From Paragordius varius (lineage: Eukaryota; Nematomorpha): DNA of 64,000 bases. The notes under the pieces are model-generated. The model did no database searches. It was not told the origin of the DNA and saw only the letters and a program-made list of their open reading frames with translations. The translations under genes were made by a program, and so were the position numbers. Position 1 is the first letter of the stretch. The number at the start of each line of letters is the position of its first letter. The DNA is taken from positions 3,844,001 through 3,908,000 of the forward strand of contig OZ176051.1 of NCBI GenBank assembly GCA_964247055.1, in the 5' to 3' direction. Below are positions 25,302 through 36,695 of the stretch, in pieces.

Positions 25302-25622
25302 ACAGACATAAAAATTGAAAAAAACATTGTACCTGAATAAAAATATATTTATACATTTATTGTATTTATATGGACTTTGTGCAAATAAATAACGGTGTAA
25401 ATACATTTATGCTTATAAAAATATGATTTGCAATTTTTCCATTTCGTAAACTATAATAGAACATTTTTTATCATATAAATATATATATATATTGATGGGT
25501 AATTAATTGCATTGTTTTATGTGGTTATAATAAAGTTACATTGGATACAACACAGACTAGGCCTCTTTCGCGATAATATTATAATGGAATGAATGATATT
25601 ACAAAAATTACATAAATGTGTT
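25302..25622. other. Convergent intergenic region
   Basis: AT-rich 320 bp between the stops of RCE1 (+) and the SLC25 carrier (-). It should hold both 3' UTRs; no gene recognised. Confidence 0.5.
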
Positions 25623-28600
25623 TCATTTTTTGTACAAATCCATAAAAACTTTCCAAAGAACTGAAAAAGTTAATCCTTGTAAGCCATTCACGGTTATTCG
25701 AGTCCCTAGGCCTCGGAGAAAAACACTATGAGCTAAAAAATAGGTAAAAATTAACAAAAATTTTGTCAAAGTTTGGGTAAAATTTTAATATGTATAATTG
25801 AAATAAAAATGAGAAAATCTCCAAATATCTCAAGAAATACCTTTAATATCATTAAACTCTTTTAAAATGTTGATCAATTCCGTTTTAACTTTAAATTAAA
25901 GTGGTTATTATTTAAATCTCAATCATAATTTTGATATAAATCCAATATTTCCCTTTTGTGCCCAAAAACACATATTTGCAAAAAAATTCATAATACTTCC
26001 AAAAAGGGGTGAAGTCCCACTCTTTGCACTATCTTGACCTATGACTTTGACAACATCCATATAACTCAAGGATTGGCCGCTTGTTTGTTTAACCGTTTTT
26101 ATGACACGCAAACTATTTGTTATACTGTCTGAAACGATTGACGCTGCAAAACCTAAAAAACATAAAACAAAAATTTGAAATATTTGTTTAAAAATTTGCT
26201 TACAGAAGAAATGATTTATTTTAACATAATGAATTAATTTACCTATGAATGCTTGTCGGCCCAAATCACATATTTTATAATCGATAGCTGGGGAATTGAG
26301 TATGGTTGGAACCAGGAAATGTCTAAACCATATTATTTATCATAAATGGCGCATCCCAAAAACAAGATTCATGAACTTTAGCTTGTCCTTATTATCATTC
26401 ATTTATCTGACTTCTAAATAATCTCATGGATAATTAACTACAAACGTCGTTAAAATTTACTTACATCTTACTCCAAAAGAAGCAAATAAATAGTAAGGGC
26501 GTATTTTTAGTCCTTATAATGAATTCATACAAAATTAGAAATCATGATATTGAGAATATTTTTATAAATATCACTTGACAATGTTTTTTACATAAAGAAT
26601 TGATTTCTATAGTGAAAAACATGTATTTTCCCCACAATAGGGATTATGAGGGTAAAGTCTACTGTAATTACAAGGTATGTAAAATTTAAGAAAAAAAAAT
26701 CAACTTTGTTTTAGCCAATTGTGTAGAGGGTGTCTCCTTTTCTATATTATCCGCTAATGGTTTTGGTTTAGGCAATTTTTCTGACAAGTAATTATAAGTT
26801 GCAAACCATGGGTAATGACCAGCAAGTGTTGCCGCAAACGTAGCTCCCATACCATGATACAATACTCTTATACCGTTTGTACGAATTTTTTGGAGCAATA
26901 TTTGGGTCCCTTGTTTACCTACAACACCATGAAAAAAAATGTATATTATATTTCATGATAAATGCATTAACATATATGACTTTATTAACAATCGAGATTA
27001 TTACGATATACCATTTGATTTAACAAAAAAGAAAAGAAGAGTGAAATAATAAAATTGATGGGGAATGAAAATCTATATCTACTCTAAAGACAAAAGGATT
27101 GTAACATATGTATTTGCATAATAAACCAAAAAACATTACCGACCAACCAAAAGAAACAAATGTTCAAAAAACAAATTTTCAAAAAACACATCATGAAATT
27201 AGCTATTATATACCTACCTTCAACCTGTTTTATCGTTTTCCAAGCATCGATAGGCATGAGATTAAGTCTCCAAAAAGCAGCTATCCCCGAAGCAAAAACA
27301 GTTTTAACCGCTACTGGGAGTTGTGAAAAGTAGGGGTGATGTTCGGTTACGAGGAGGACGCCTTCATTGGCGGCCGCATCTCCGAAACGTGAAAGGGGTG
27401 CTTGAACCATGGCTTGGGGGTAACCACGGTACATACTTTTGATAACGTATATACCATTTACAGTTCAAGTTCACCCTCGAACAATTCAAATTCACCCTTG
27501 AACAATTCAAATTCACCTTCGAACAATTCAAATTCACCCTAAAAATAAATTATGTGTTTTCAAACTAGTATAATTCATTATTAATATGAAATATATGTGT
27601 TATAGTTTATTATTTTTTCAGTATTATTTTAATTTAAAACAAAACTTTTATTTTTAAAAATATATAAAATATAGGTAATTTTTAATCTTAAAAAACATTT
27701 ATTTTATTTGAGGGTGAATTTAAATTGTTCGAGGGTGAATTTGAATTGTTCAAGGGTGAATTTGAATTGTTTAAGGGTGAAATTGAATTGTTTAAGGGTG
27801 AAATTGAACTGTAAATGGTATATAATAAAAAAACCCTGTCAATTATAAGAAAATATAATGGTAAATTGTTGCGGTTTACGGTTAAATGGTTACGTGATTT
27901 GGAATGAAATTCAAAATTGGTTTTGAGTCTCGCTTAATTTTTGGTAAATTCTATTGGTTATATTGGAATTTAATGTGAACAAATACATAAATTATATATG
28001 TTTCCGGCTCCAAAAAAAATATTTTGCCAAATATCATTTATTATGCATATAGTATAATTATCTTAACCAATTTAAAAAAAAATACATATATAAATATTTA
28101 AAAAATGGACGATATCAAAGTTTGTGTGCTGATAAAGTTAGTTTTTATTCCAAACATCCACTATTCACAACTTCAAAATATTTTTTTGACTTCAATAAAT
28201 TTTACGAGAATACAAATTATTATTTTAACATAAAATATTCGTTCTCGTTGACAATATTAATAAATGAAAAGCTTGCACAATGACAAATCAATATCAAAAT
28301 ATCCAATCATATAATATACAAGATTTTATAAGATAAAATCAGAGCTTCGAACCGGGAACCACCCCGGTTCTATCTATAATTTTTAGAAATTCACCCGGTT
28401 CCGGTTCCAGTTTAACCCCCTTAATTACTGGTTCCCATATGATTTTTATTATAAAAATTTTATTTTATTATTTAAATTTGATTGTACCACTACACATTAC
28501 AACTTACTTCAAACCTATAACTAAGCGGCTAATATTAGCGATACTCTCTGAATTATGGACGATTCGGCTCCTCTAAAAAAACTAAGTCATAACTCAAGTT

Positions 28601-30089
28601 TATTTATAACACATGCATATGTTCGTATATATAGGTCTCCGTTGAAAGGAATTTTTTACCCTTTTTCTATTTTTAGACTTGAAAAGCAGTTTGACCAGCG
28701 AATTGCTTAGTGCAATATTTTTTAATTAAATTAAATTTTTTTAGATGCCATACTTAATTTAACTCTCATTTTATACCTTCATTTTCCTATTATATTTTTA
28801 TTATTTGTTTCATTTATTATGACACACTATATTTCTTTCGCTATACATTTGACAATTCATAATAAATTGTTTGATTTAATTTTGGTTGCATTATTACAAT
28901 AATAATTTTGCAAATTTAATTAAAAGTCAGGAACCGAAAATGGAACCGGTTCTAAATATTTTATTAAGGAACCAACGCGGTTCCGGTTCCACTTTTTTGA
29001 ACCGGTTCTAAGCCCTGGATTAAATATATTATTATGACAGATCCAAAAATACATGTTGTATTATTATTTTTATAAATATTCTATGGGACATTTATATACA
29101 TTAATATTCTATATGCCCGGTCATTTAAATAGATTTAATAAAAAAATATTTATTCAATCAAAAAAATTTAAAAATCCCATATAATATTTTAATTAAACAA
29201 AAATTAACATTATGCCGGTTGAAATATTAATTACGCAGTAAATAAGGTAAAGTTCGATTAGTAATAAACGATTTTAGTAAATCAGTTTTTAATTAAATTT
29301 TAACTGTCGAAATAATAATACTATAAATCGAGATAATTTTTATATTTATGCATATGGTATTCTTATCTCATAATTATAAACAAAAATACAAAACATTTAT
29401 AATCCATGTTATATCTTTTGCATTGTATAAAAAGAATGTTAGGTAATAATATATAAATCAAACAACCTTAAACCGATTCACACAAGTAATTTCTCAGAAA
29501 ACATAGAACTTATACAGTAAGAATTAAAAGGAAAAAATGACAAATTATAAAAGTAAAAGAACGATATATTTTTTATATCAAAAAGACCTTAATTTTCCTA
29601 ATATAACTTTGGATTTTGATATAAATAGCTAATAAACTAAATTTTATATAATCCGGATCATAATCATAAAGGTTCACCGAAAAAAGAGACAAAAAATCGT
29701 TAAAATTACCGTATAAAACCGCCTTGTGAATATAGTTTACGGAAGGCCTGAAAAAAATTGCCTGCTTCCACAAATCTATACTGATAATTCATAACAGTCC
29801 TCATCCACATGAGCAAACTTACTTGACAAGCCATGGCGGCAGACCCACTCAATCCACCCCCAAGTGAATATTTAAGGACGTGCACAAAATTGTGATGATG
29901 ATGCTTACCGACTGCTGGTTTTTTAGTTTCCTCCAATATGATGGGTGGTAAAAGGGTATTGGGTGAAGATGACTGTACAAGGGGAACCGTCTCTGATGGT
30001 ATAGGATCATTTTGAACATCTGGTATTTGCTGTGGTTCTGACTTTAAAATTACATATATACTTTTGGTAATATTATTGTTTCCTTTCAT
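25623..30089 (-). CDS. Mitochondrial carrier family (SLC25) protein, atypical subgroup
   Basis: Inner-membrane solute carrier built from three repeats. Exons, in order, are 29710-30089, about 27212-27435, about 26705-26930, about 26251-26322, 25997-26147 and 25623-25732. Repeat 1 has LLMWMRTVMNYQYRF followed by YRGYPQAMVQAPLSRFGDAA. Repeat 2 has LMPIDAWKTIKQ, the PxDxxK signature, then YHGMGATFAATLAGHYPWFA. Repeat 3 has SNSLRVIKTVKQT-like residues (SITNSLRVIKTVKQ) and ends LRGLGTRITVNGLQGLTFSV. The canonical Pro of the signature is missing in repeats 1 and 3. I recall similar FGD/AAN carriers from protists and plants but cannot name a human orthologue or substrate. The first 50 residues are a polar extension with a His run. 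The 2.3-kb first intron holds a MITE and a hAT element. Confidence 0.85.
27452..27821. mobile_element. Foldback MITE, copy E (SLC25 intron)
   Basis: Longest copy, with four subterminal units on the left arm and five on the right. In gene orientation its end lies about 16 bp from the splice acceptor at 27436, again hugging a splice site. Confidence 0.88.
28340..29017. mobile_element. Non-autonomous hAT-like element (SLC25 intron)
   Basis: 678 bp with imperfect terminal inverted repeats CAGAGCTTCGAACCGG and, at the other end, the complement of CAGGGCTTAGAACCGG. It is flanked by an 8-bp near-duplication, GATAAAAT and GATTAAAT (7 of 8 identical), the target-site length of hAT transposons. Both ends are rich in GGTTCCGG-type subterminal motifs, which are much more GC-rich than the surroundings. 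No transposase frame inside. A related GGTTTCGGTAACCG-rich patch at about 32,980-33,460 may be a decayed relative. Confidence 0.75.
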
Positions 30090-30179
30090 AGCCTTGCAAC
30101 TAGTCTATGTCTTTTTCAAAATCAAAAATTGCATCTGTTTAAACGTGTGTGACAATAAACAATTTTTATCTTTGCGTAC
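30090..30179. promoter_or_regulatory. 90-bp divergent intergenic region, SLC25/ZMAT5-like
   Basis: Only 90 bp separate the start codons of the SLC25 carrier (-) and the ZMAT5-like gene (+), implying a shared bidirectional promoter unless hidden 5' exons exist. No specific motif recognised. Confidence 0.45.
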
Positions 30180-30518
30180 ATGCCTCGTCGTTTATATGAA
30201 TGTGAATATTGTAACAGGGAATTTCGATACGATCGCGGCGCAATTAAATCCCACAATAAAAGCAAAACACATTTATACCATAAAAAATTATATTATGATT
30301 CAATACCTACTCCTACTGTACCACATAATAAAAACATTATTGTTTTATATCCCCAAAAAATTCGACAACTCCAATTGATCAATCAATTTAACATATCTAA
30401 TTGGGTGAAAAATTGGCAAATAAAAAAAGAAGACGCTAAAATATTCAAAGATTACCATCATGATATAACACATGAAAAATACAGATTTATTAAGAATTAT
30501 ATAAATAAATTATTTTGA
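30180..30518 (+). CDS. ZMAT5: Small U1-C/matrin-type zinc finger protein, ZMAT5 (U11/U12-20K)-like
   Basis: Intronless, 112 residues. The N terminus [20 protein letters not shown] continues to a C2H2 U1-type finger (Cys8, Cys11, His24, His30) and then HKKLYYDSI. This resembles the start of ZMAT5, YFCDYCDRSF with HLKAKKVWYD; ZMAT5 is a protein of the U11/U12 minor spliceosome. The human protein (170 residues) has a CCCH finger after this block; none is visible here, so it is shortened or belongs to a related U1-type family. The C-terminal [14 protein letters not shown] may correspond to the DWLEKRAKRL region. Its last 9 bp overlap the end of the convergent DNAJC19 coding sequence. The gene looks real; the orthology is moderate. 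Confidence 0.65.
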   Translation: MPRRLYECEYCNREFRYDRGAIKSHNKSKTHLYHKKLYYDSIPTPTVPHNKNIIVLYPQKIRQLQLINQFNISNWVKNWQIKKEDAKIFKDYHHDITHEKYRFIKNYINKLF

Positions 30519-30945
30519 TTCTAATAAATCCTTTGCTTCATTTATTTTTGCAGCAATTAACGGTGAGCCACCTATTATTATTATATTTAAATTACCTTTA
30601 TCCGGGTGGTTTAACCTCATTATCCTGTTATAGGCTTCTTTTATTTTTAATGGGCTGGCGTTCGGGCTGAAGTAAAAAAATTAATAAAGTTACCTTACTC
30701 CTAAAATAAGAGCTGCTTCTCTCTTAGTCATTTTTGGCTCAAAACCTCCTTGGTAATATTTTGAAAAAACCTAGGTAAGAGGTAAATATACTTGAGATTG
30801 GGAAATATTTTTAAAATAGCTTTGAGCATGTTCAGCCAATGGCCTACTGTTTCGAGACAAATATCGGCCTAAAAATATTCAAAAATATACCAGCATAACC
30901 AATGATAGCTATACCCAATCCGGCCAAAATTGCAGCACTCGCCAT
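30510..30945 (-). CDS. DNAJC19: TIM23 import motor J-protein PAM18/TIM14
   Basis: Subunit of the presequence-translocase motor that stimulates mitochondrial Hsp70 in the inner membrane. Five exons separated by introns of 22 (30869-30890), 21 (30771-30791), 27 (30667-30693) and 24 bp (30572-30595) give 113 residues. It starts [20 protein letters not shown] (one membrane segment) and continues [40 protein letters not shown] and NEAKDLLE. The human protein (116 residues) is nearly identical in these blocks, and the HPD motif needed to activate Hsp70 is intact. No intron exceeds 27 bp. The gene is convergent with the ZMAT5-like gene and their coding ends overlap (30510-30518). Confidence 0.95.
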
Positions 30946-32656
30946 CGTCTGCAAAGTCTAACAATTTCGGTTATTCCATATGCTACAATAATAAAGGAAT
31001 CGTATAAAATATCTGTAAAAAATTTGATAATTCTCAAAAGTACTCACATCATCATAATTTCTTGGTAAATCTCAGATAATGGGCGGTATTCGCCAATTAT
31101 TTATTTAAAGACTTTTAGCCATATCACACAGAGACATAAAAAAATATCCTAAATATATATTTTCTAGAAAAAAGATAATTAATTTTTAAAATAGAAAGGT
31201 ACATTTGTGGTTTTAATTCATATAAATTCAAAATTTGCTATACTATGCTAAATTATTTTTTTAATAACTAAATATTTTAAACCAAAAATCACTAGCTTTT
31301 AACTGAGCACAACATCGTGGTAATAATTATCCTGACTAATTATTGCACTTTTATGGAATTTGCTCGATATCTTAACAGATTTAGCTCACAATTTTTTGTT
31401 AAAAGTTCAATAATTCCAAAAAATACTAAAATAATATATTTACTTTATATAAAAAGCTAAAAAATATTTTTAAAAACTTTATTTTTTTGATGTGGCCTGC
31501 GAAAGTCTCTACTTTTGTCCCTCTTTATAATAAGCCATAACTCTTAATTAAACGCTAAAATCTTAATTTTTTGCGTTAAAATTTTTATAATTTGCTAGAT
31601 TGTGGTATAAAAAACGAATTTTTTCAAAAACCATGCTTTGCTGAAATTTTTATTATCAATTGTCAGTGTATCTCATGCTGTTTTTAAGCATGATAGATAC
31701 CATAAGAATACGCTTTGACATATTATGAAAACACTTATTTTATATATCGATGATGCTGAATTTTGCCATTTTCTGATATGGAGCACTTACCACAAGAATT
31801 TTAATAACTTTCTATGAATGATTTATATTTATTTATTTATTTTGTTCTTTCGGTAATTAATTTAAGATAACCTTTAAAGTTTTGTCGGCTATGACATTGG
31901 GGTATTTTATCCCATCGCTGGATCTTGAAAACAAAAACTCTTTTGAAAGTTACAGTATTTAAAGTTTAATTATCAAACAGTTCATGCTTTCTATGTATTA
32001 AATAAGGCTTTTTCAAACTTATAGAATCTAAAATTGGGACAACCGAAAAAGTTTCAGCTGAGGATATTTGTGCAATTTTTTTAAAAAGAAATCTTTTATT
32101 ATTATGTACCTAAAAGGCTAAAAACATATTTTTAAATTTCGGGCTGATACCTTACTTTTTAAGATATTCCAATTTCAAATCTCTCTGTGATAAAAAAATT
32201 ACCCCAAAATATCACCAACTGTTAATTTAATATATTTTTCAAAAATATGGTATTTTCTATAATTCTTAACAATATTGGAAAATTTTTAGGGACTTGTTGA
32301 AAATCCATGGCATATGATTATACTAAATAGGGAATTTTTGTTAGGATGAGGCGCATCTTGCGTAAATTCAGCAATGATTTAATTTTAAAAGTTCAAATCA
32401 GAGAAATTTTTAAGAAAAGTATATTATGTTTTAGTAAGATATGCCAATAAATATATAAAAAATGAATGTTATGCTTACTGTCCCCCATCCCAACTTATGA
32501 AATATATGGAAAAAACATTAATACAGAATTCCATTTGGGTTTAAACAAAAAAATTGTTGATTTTTATTTATTATATCTATCGTCTTAAGTGATCGATAAA
32601 ATTCTCATATCAAACTATTTTAATTTTTTAAATAAATGGCACAAGAGGAATTTTAG
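30946..32656. other. Intergenic, mostly non-coding, with repeat fragments
   Basis: AT-rich. An inverted fragment of the dispersed repeat seen at 19950 and 22530 lies at about 31480-31570 (TTTGATGTGGCCTGCGAAAG region), and a direct end fragment at about 31740-31810. Any 5' exon of the unassigned gene at 32657-33699 should also lie here, but I could not identify one. Confidence 0.45.
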
Positions 32657-33699
32657 CCGCGGTTTATATACCATTTGGACAAAACGGTGATGATTTAGAG
32701 TATAAAATCATGCATAACTCTCAACCAGCTATATATTCTTCAGAAATATACGATGCGTGGCCCTTAAAAAAAATTATTCGCCCCATCAAAATATTTTGGT
32801 GAGTACCACTGCTTTAAATTAAATAATCGGTAAATATTTTAGTACAATTATTTCAATGTGACATGAATCATAATTTTTCATTTGCTTAATTAATTTAAAT
32901 TTTTTTGCAACAAGTTAGACACCATAATTCCAATAAAATTGGGAAACTAATTTTACGTCGTAATAATAGCACCGTTTTTGGTTCCAGTTCTGGTTTCAAT
33001 CAAATTTATTGCCTTTTATTAAATGTTAGTTTTATTCGTTTTGTTTATAAAGATGGTGTTGGTTCCATTTTTTGTTACCGTTGATATTAAATAATGATAG
33101 TGTCTTTCTGTTAACGTGGTTAACTTTACTAATGCTGCGTAAAGATTAATAAATGACGTTTTGTTTTTCAACATACAATCAATACCTCAAATTACATATG
33201 GTACACCTAAAATCGACATGGTAATCAAAAAATCCCAAAGCAATTTTTCTGAATAATATAGACATTAAAATAATTTAAACAAGAATTTAAAATAAGAAAA
33301 AGATGCCAACATATGCCAAATAATTTAAAATAAAAATATATCGAAAACTGTTTGCAACCACGGTTTCGGTAACCGTTTGTGGTTTGTAAAGTTTTATCTG
33401 GTTCCAAAAATGGTTTCGGTTCAGAGTAACGCTTCCAATTTCCAATCACGAATGTATTTCCCATATACCATTATATAGGCGCAACAATATGGACCCTAAA
33501 TGTTTTATTAACCTAGTTTATTTTAGTTAAGGCATATAATTACTGAATAACATAAAGCAAGTCTTTTCATATAAACAATCGCGGTCTACAATTTTATACA
33601 CGTTTTATTCGAACTGTTAAAATTTCATTTAAAGATTTGCAGACAATCACAGTAGGGCTTAACGATGCAGGGTTATTTCAGCAATATATTCCTAATTAA
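32657..33699 (+). CDS. Two exons of an unidentified gene (5' part not found)
   Basis: Exon 32657-32798 has a good acceptor (TTTTAG) and a strong donor (GTGAGT). It encodes AVYIPFGQNGDDLEYKIMHN followed by SQPAIYSSEIYDAWPLKKII. A second open stretch, 33558-33699, starts after an AG, is phase-compatible with the first (phase 2) and ends GLNDAGLFQQYIPN then stop. Codon content looks less random than the flanks. I do not recognise the family; no membrane segment or catalytic motif is evident. A 33-bp intron-like segment inside the last exon (after FYT) is possible. The intervening intron of about 760 bp contains GGTTCC-rich repeat-like sequence. It could be a pseudogene or a chance assembly. Confidence 0.35.
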
Positions 33700-34150
33700 A
33701 AATGACTTTTGTTATTTGTTTGGAAGGAATAGGCCCACAAATGATTTCTTATTAGGACCTCTTTTAACAGGATCCTCCAGGAAGAGGTCGTTATGTAATA
33801 AATGTATCACAAGCTTAGATATTCGACATTATTAGTAATTTTAATAAATTTTTTATTTGATATTTATAAAATAGTTTCACTATAGTTAGAAACATATTTA
33901 AATGAGGGGATGTTCTATCTTTTATAAAAAGACTATTTTTACATGCATGTATATTATAAAAGTGCATTAAATATAACGCCTATATCAATGTTTTCTGTCG
34001 AATAAATCATCACTAAATCACCCCTTATTAATATTTTAATTAATTTGGGCAACGTATTTTGCTTATCATCTTTTTTTGTTAATTTTTCATCTCGGATATT
34101 CTTTTAAAGCTTGAAAAGTTTTTACCAACCAAACTGTGCGAGAGGGTCGG
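33700..34150. other. Upstream flank of the DYRK gene
   Basis: About 450 bp of AT-rich sequence without a recognisable exon. It may hold the DYRK promoter or an unrecognised 5' exon. Confidence 0.45.
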
Positions 34151-36695
34151 ATGACTCCTGAAGAAGCTATAAAAAAATATGCAGATTGCATATTCTCCTC
34201 AGAAACCAAAGAAATGGAGGATTACGAAAAAATATATTACGTGGGTAATAACATGATACATCGAAGCCCTGAATGTCCCACCGGGGTAGATGATGAAAAT
34301 GGTCGATATGTAGTTATGATGCATGATCACATTGCATTTCGTTTTGAACTTTTGGATTGCATTGGCTCAGGGAGTTTTGGCCAAGTTTTTAAAGCGTTCG
34401 ATCACAAAGAACACGAAACTATAGCTATAAAAGTGAAATAAATTTTTGTATTTATATGATATATATATGCCCTCCACTCCTCCTCCCCCTATTATAATAT
34501 AATTTTGAAAAGGAGATTTTTGTATTTTTCACAATGTAAAACAATTAAGCGTTTGGAAAACATGAATTGTAAATAATTAGTAATTAAATTTAAATCACTT
34601 AAAACGGATATTAATTAAATTTTGTAATGTTGTTAGCTCATCTGTTATTACTTTTCTTAAAGCTTATTTTAAGTTTGGCCCACTTAATACCTCATTAATC
34701 CCCTTTTGCAGAATGGTTATTAAAAAAAGAATAATTAAACCAATATACATAAACATTTAAAATTATTGTTGTTAAGTAGCAAAGTATTTATTCCTAAGTC
34801 TACTTGGCGTAAAACACCTGTGTAGCTTGTTGTAGTTTTAACCGATAAGCCGCACCAAATTACCCTATTTTTAAATTATAATACTAATCTGATCGATAAA
34901 TACAGTCATTCATGATAAGAGCCGTTACCGTAAATGTAAAATACTTATTTCACCTCATTTAAACAAAATATTAACCGTTTAAAATAGTTTTAATAGTGTG
35001 AAAATTATTAAAAATAAATAACTTCAAACATTTATTTTAGTTCGGGTTACATACTATCATATCCTATTATTTATCACGTGTTAAACTTTTTGGTTTTTGA
35101 CTAATTATTTCTTATAAGTTGTCACATTCACAGTAACCATTAATTGATTTATCATGTGAGATTTAAACTTGCCCACAATTAATCACATTTCATATTTATG
35201 AAGAGCATAAAAACATGTGCAAATGCATTACCGTATTGAAAGTGTTATTTAATTTTATTAGGCTTTTCTTAAAAAAATGAGTTGTTTATTTGTAAAGATC
35301 GATAAATCTTTATATTTTAACTATAAAAATTCTGTCTAAAATGTCCAACTTTCTCGTTGAATCTATCAAATTGGCTTTTGTTTTAAAAAATAAATATATA
35401 AGCTATAAACATGAAAAACATTTGTATAATTTGGGATACGACTTTTGAAACCGTAGCTCAAAAACTTTTTCTGCGGATGGTGACTGAAGGAGACAAAAAC
35501 AACAATAATTAAATAATATTTTTAAGTGATTCAAAAATGTCAAAATCCGAACTCAAAATACGATATTTTAGTTTGACAAAGGGTATAAAATACATTTTAC
35601 TTTTGAATGATATAACATAGCTTTATGGGTTTGATCTGTGTGGTTAGGCTGAGTCCAGATCTAAGCGGCTTATATTTTTAAATTAATTTTTGAGTGTGTT
35701 CTTTAAATTTTTTACCCTGGGTTGGAATAAATATTAATAATATATATTGTGATAATTTAATCAATTTCATGTAGGTTATCCGTAGTGAACGCAAATTTTT
35801 TAAACAAGCACAAGAAGAAATTGCCATTTTATTGACGCTCAACAAAATGGATGCCAATAAAAGTGCTAGCATTATCCAGCTCAAGGAACATTTTATATTT
35901 AGAAACCACCAATGTCTGACTTTTGAACTTTTGGATTTAAATTTATATGAACTAGTCAAGAAAACTAATTATAATGGTTTTTCACTAAGGGTCGTACGCA
36001 GTTTTGCTTACTCCCTCCTAAATTGTTTACGACTCCTTAACAAAGCTCAAATCATACATTGTGATTTAAAGCCAGAAAATATTTTGCTCAAAAAACGTGG
36101 TAATAGCGGAATCAAAGTGATAGATTTTGGTTCAAGTTGCTTCTTGTACAAAAAACTATACTGGTACATTCAATCTCGGTTTTATCGAGCCCCCGAAGTT
36201 ATATTGGGTGGGAATTATACCATGGCCATTGATATGTGGAGTTTGGGATGTATTCTTGCCGAACTTCATACGGGAAAAGCCCTGTTTCCGGGTGAAGATG
36301 AGTGCGATCAATTAGCCCTACAAATGGAGCTTTTGGGTATTCCACCAAAATGTTTGCTAGATTCCTGCACCCGATGCGATAAATTTTTCCATGCAAACGG
36401 TGTACCAAAGTATTGTACAGCTATGGCGTCCAACGTTGAAATGTTATATGGTGGTGGTGGTGTGGCAGCCGAAGGAAACGGTACTAATATCCTACACCTG
36501 AGAGGTGGTATCTCAAGAAAGGGTAGATTCCGGGGTCCACCCGGGAGCAAAGTTTTGAAGATGGAACTTAAAAATTGTAATGATGATTATTTCATCGATT
36601 TTGTCGGCCAATGTTTAAGTTGGATACCAGAGGAAAGATTAACGCCGAGTAAGGCCTTTTCTCATCCCTGGATCTCCAAGATTATTGAAGCATAA
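34151..36695 (+). CDS. DYRK2: Class II DYRK (DYRK2/4-like) dual-specificity kinase
   Basis: Protein kinase that autophosphorylates its activation-loop Tyr and then targets Ser/Thr. Exon 1 (to about 34435) encodes MTPEEAIKKY, the class II DYRK homology box, HDHIAFRFE and the P-loop GSGSFGQVFKAFDHK, and ends at the AIK lysine. Exon 2 (about 35775-36695) supplies FTFELLDLNLYELVKK-type hinge residues (CLTFELLDLNLYELVKK), HCDLKPENILL, DFGSSC and the YWYIQSRFYRAPE loop with the YxY motif. It also has GRFRGPPGSK (compare GKLRGPP) and ends HPWISKII. The intron of about 1.3 kb contains nothing recognisable. The ATG at 34151 is the first in frame just before the homology box; class II kinases often have a longer N terminus, so an upstream exon may be missing. 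Confidence 0.9.

Noticed and set aside
25923-25996. SLC25 ending at the stop near 25923
   Set aside because: The conserved C-terminal block RGLGTRITVNGLQG is found in a further exon at 25623-25732, so that stop lies in an intron.
30064-30378. Open frame of about 100 residues on the plus strand
   Set aside because: It is a shadow of the ZMAT5-like gene in another frame and crosses the divergent promoter region.
32960-33470. Third hAT element with GGTTTCGGTAACCG motifs
   Set aside because: Composition resembles the 28340-29017 element, but I found no matching terminal repeats or target duplication.
36199-36550. Minus-strand frames inside the DYRK exon
   Set aside because: They are antisense shadows of the kinase coding sequence with no motif of their own.
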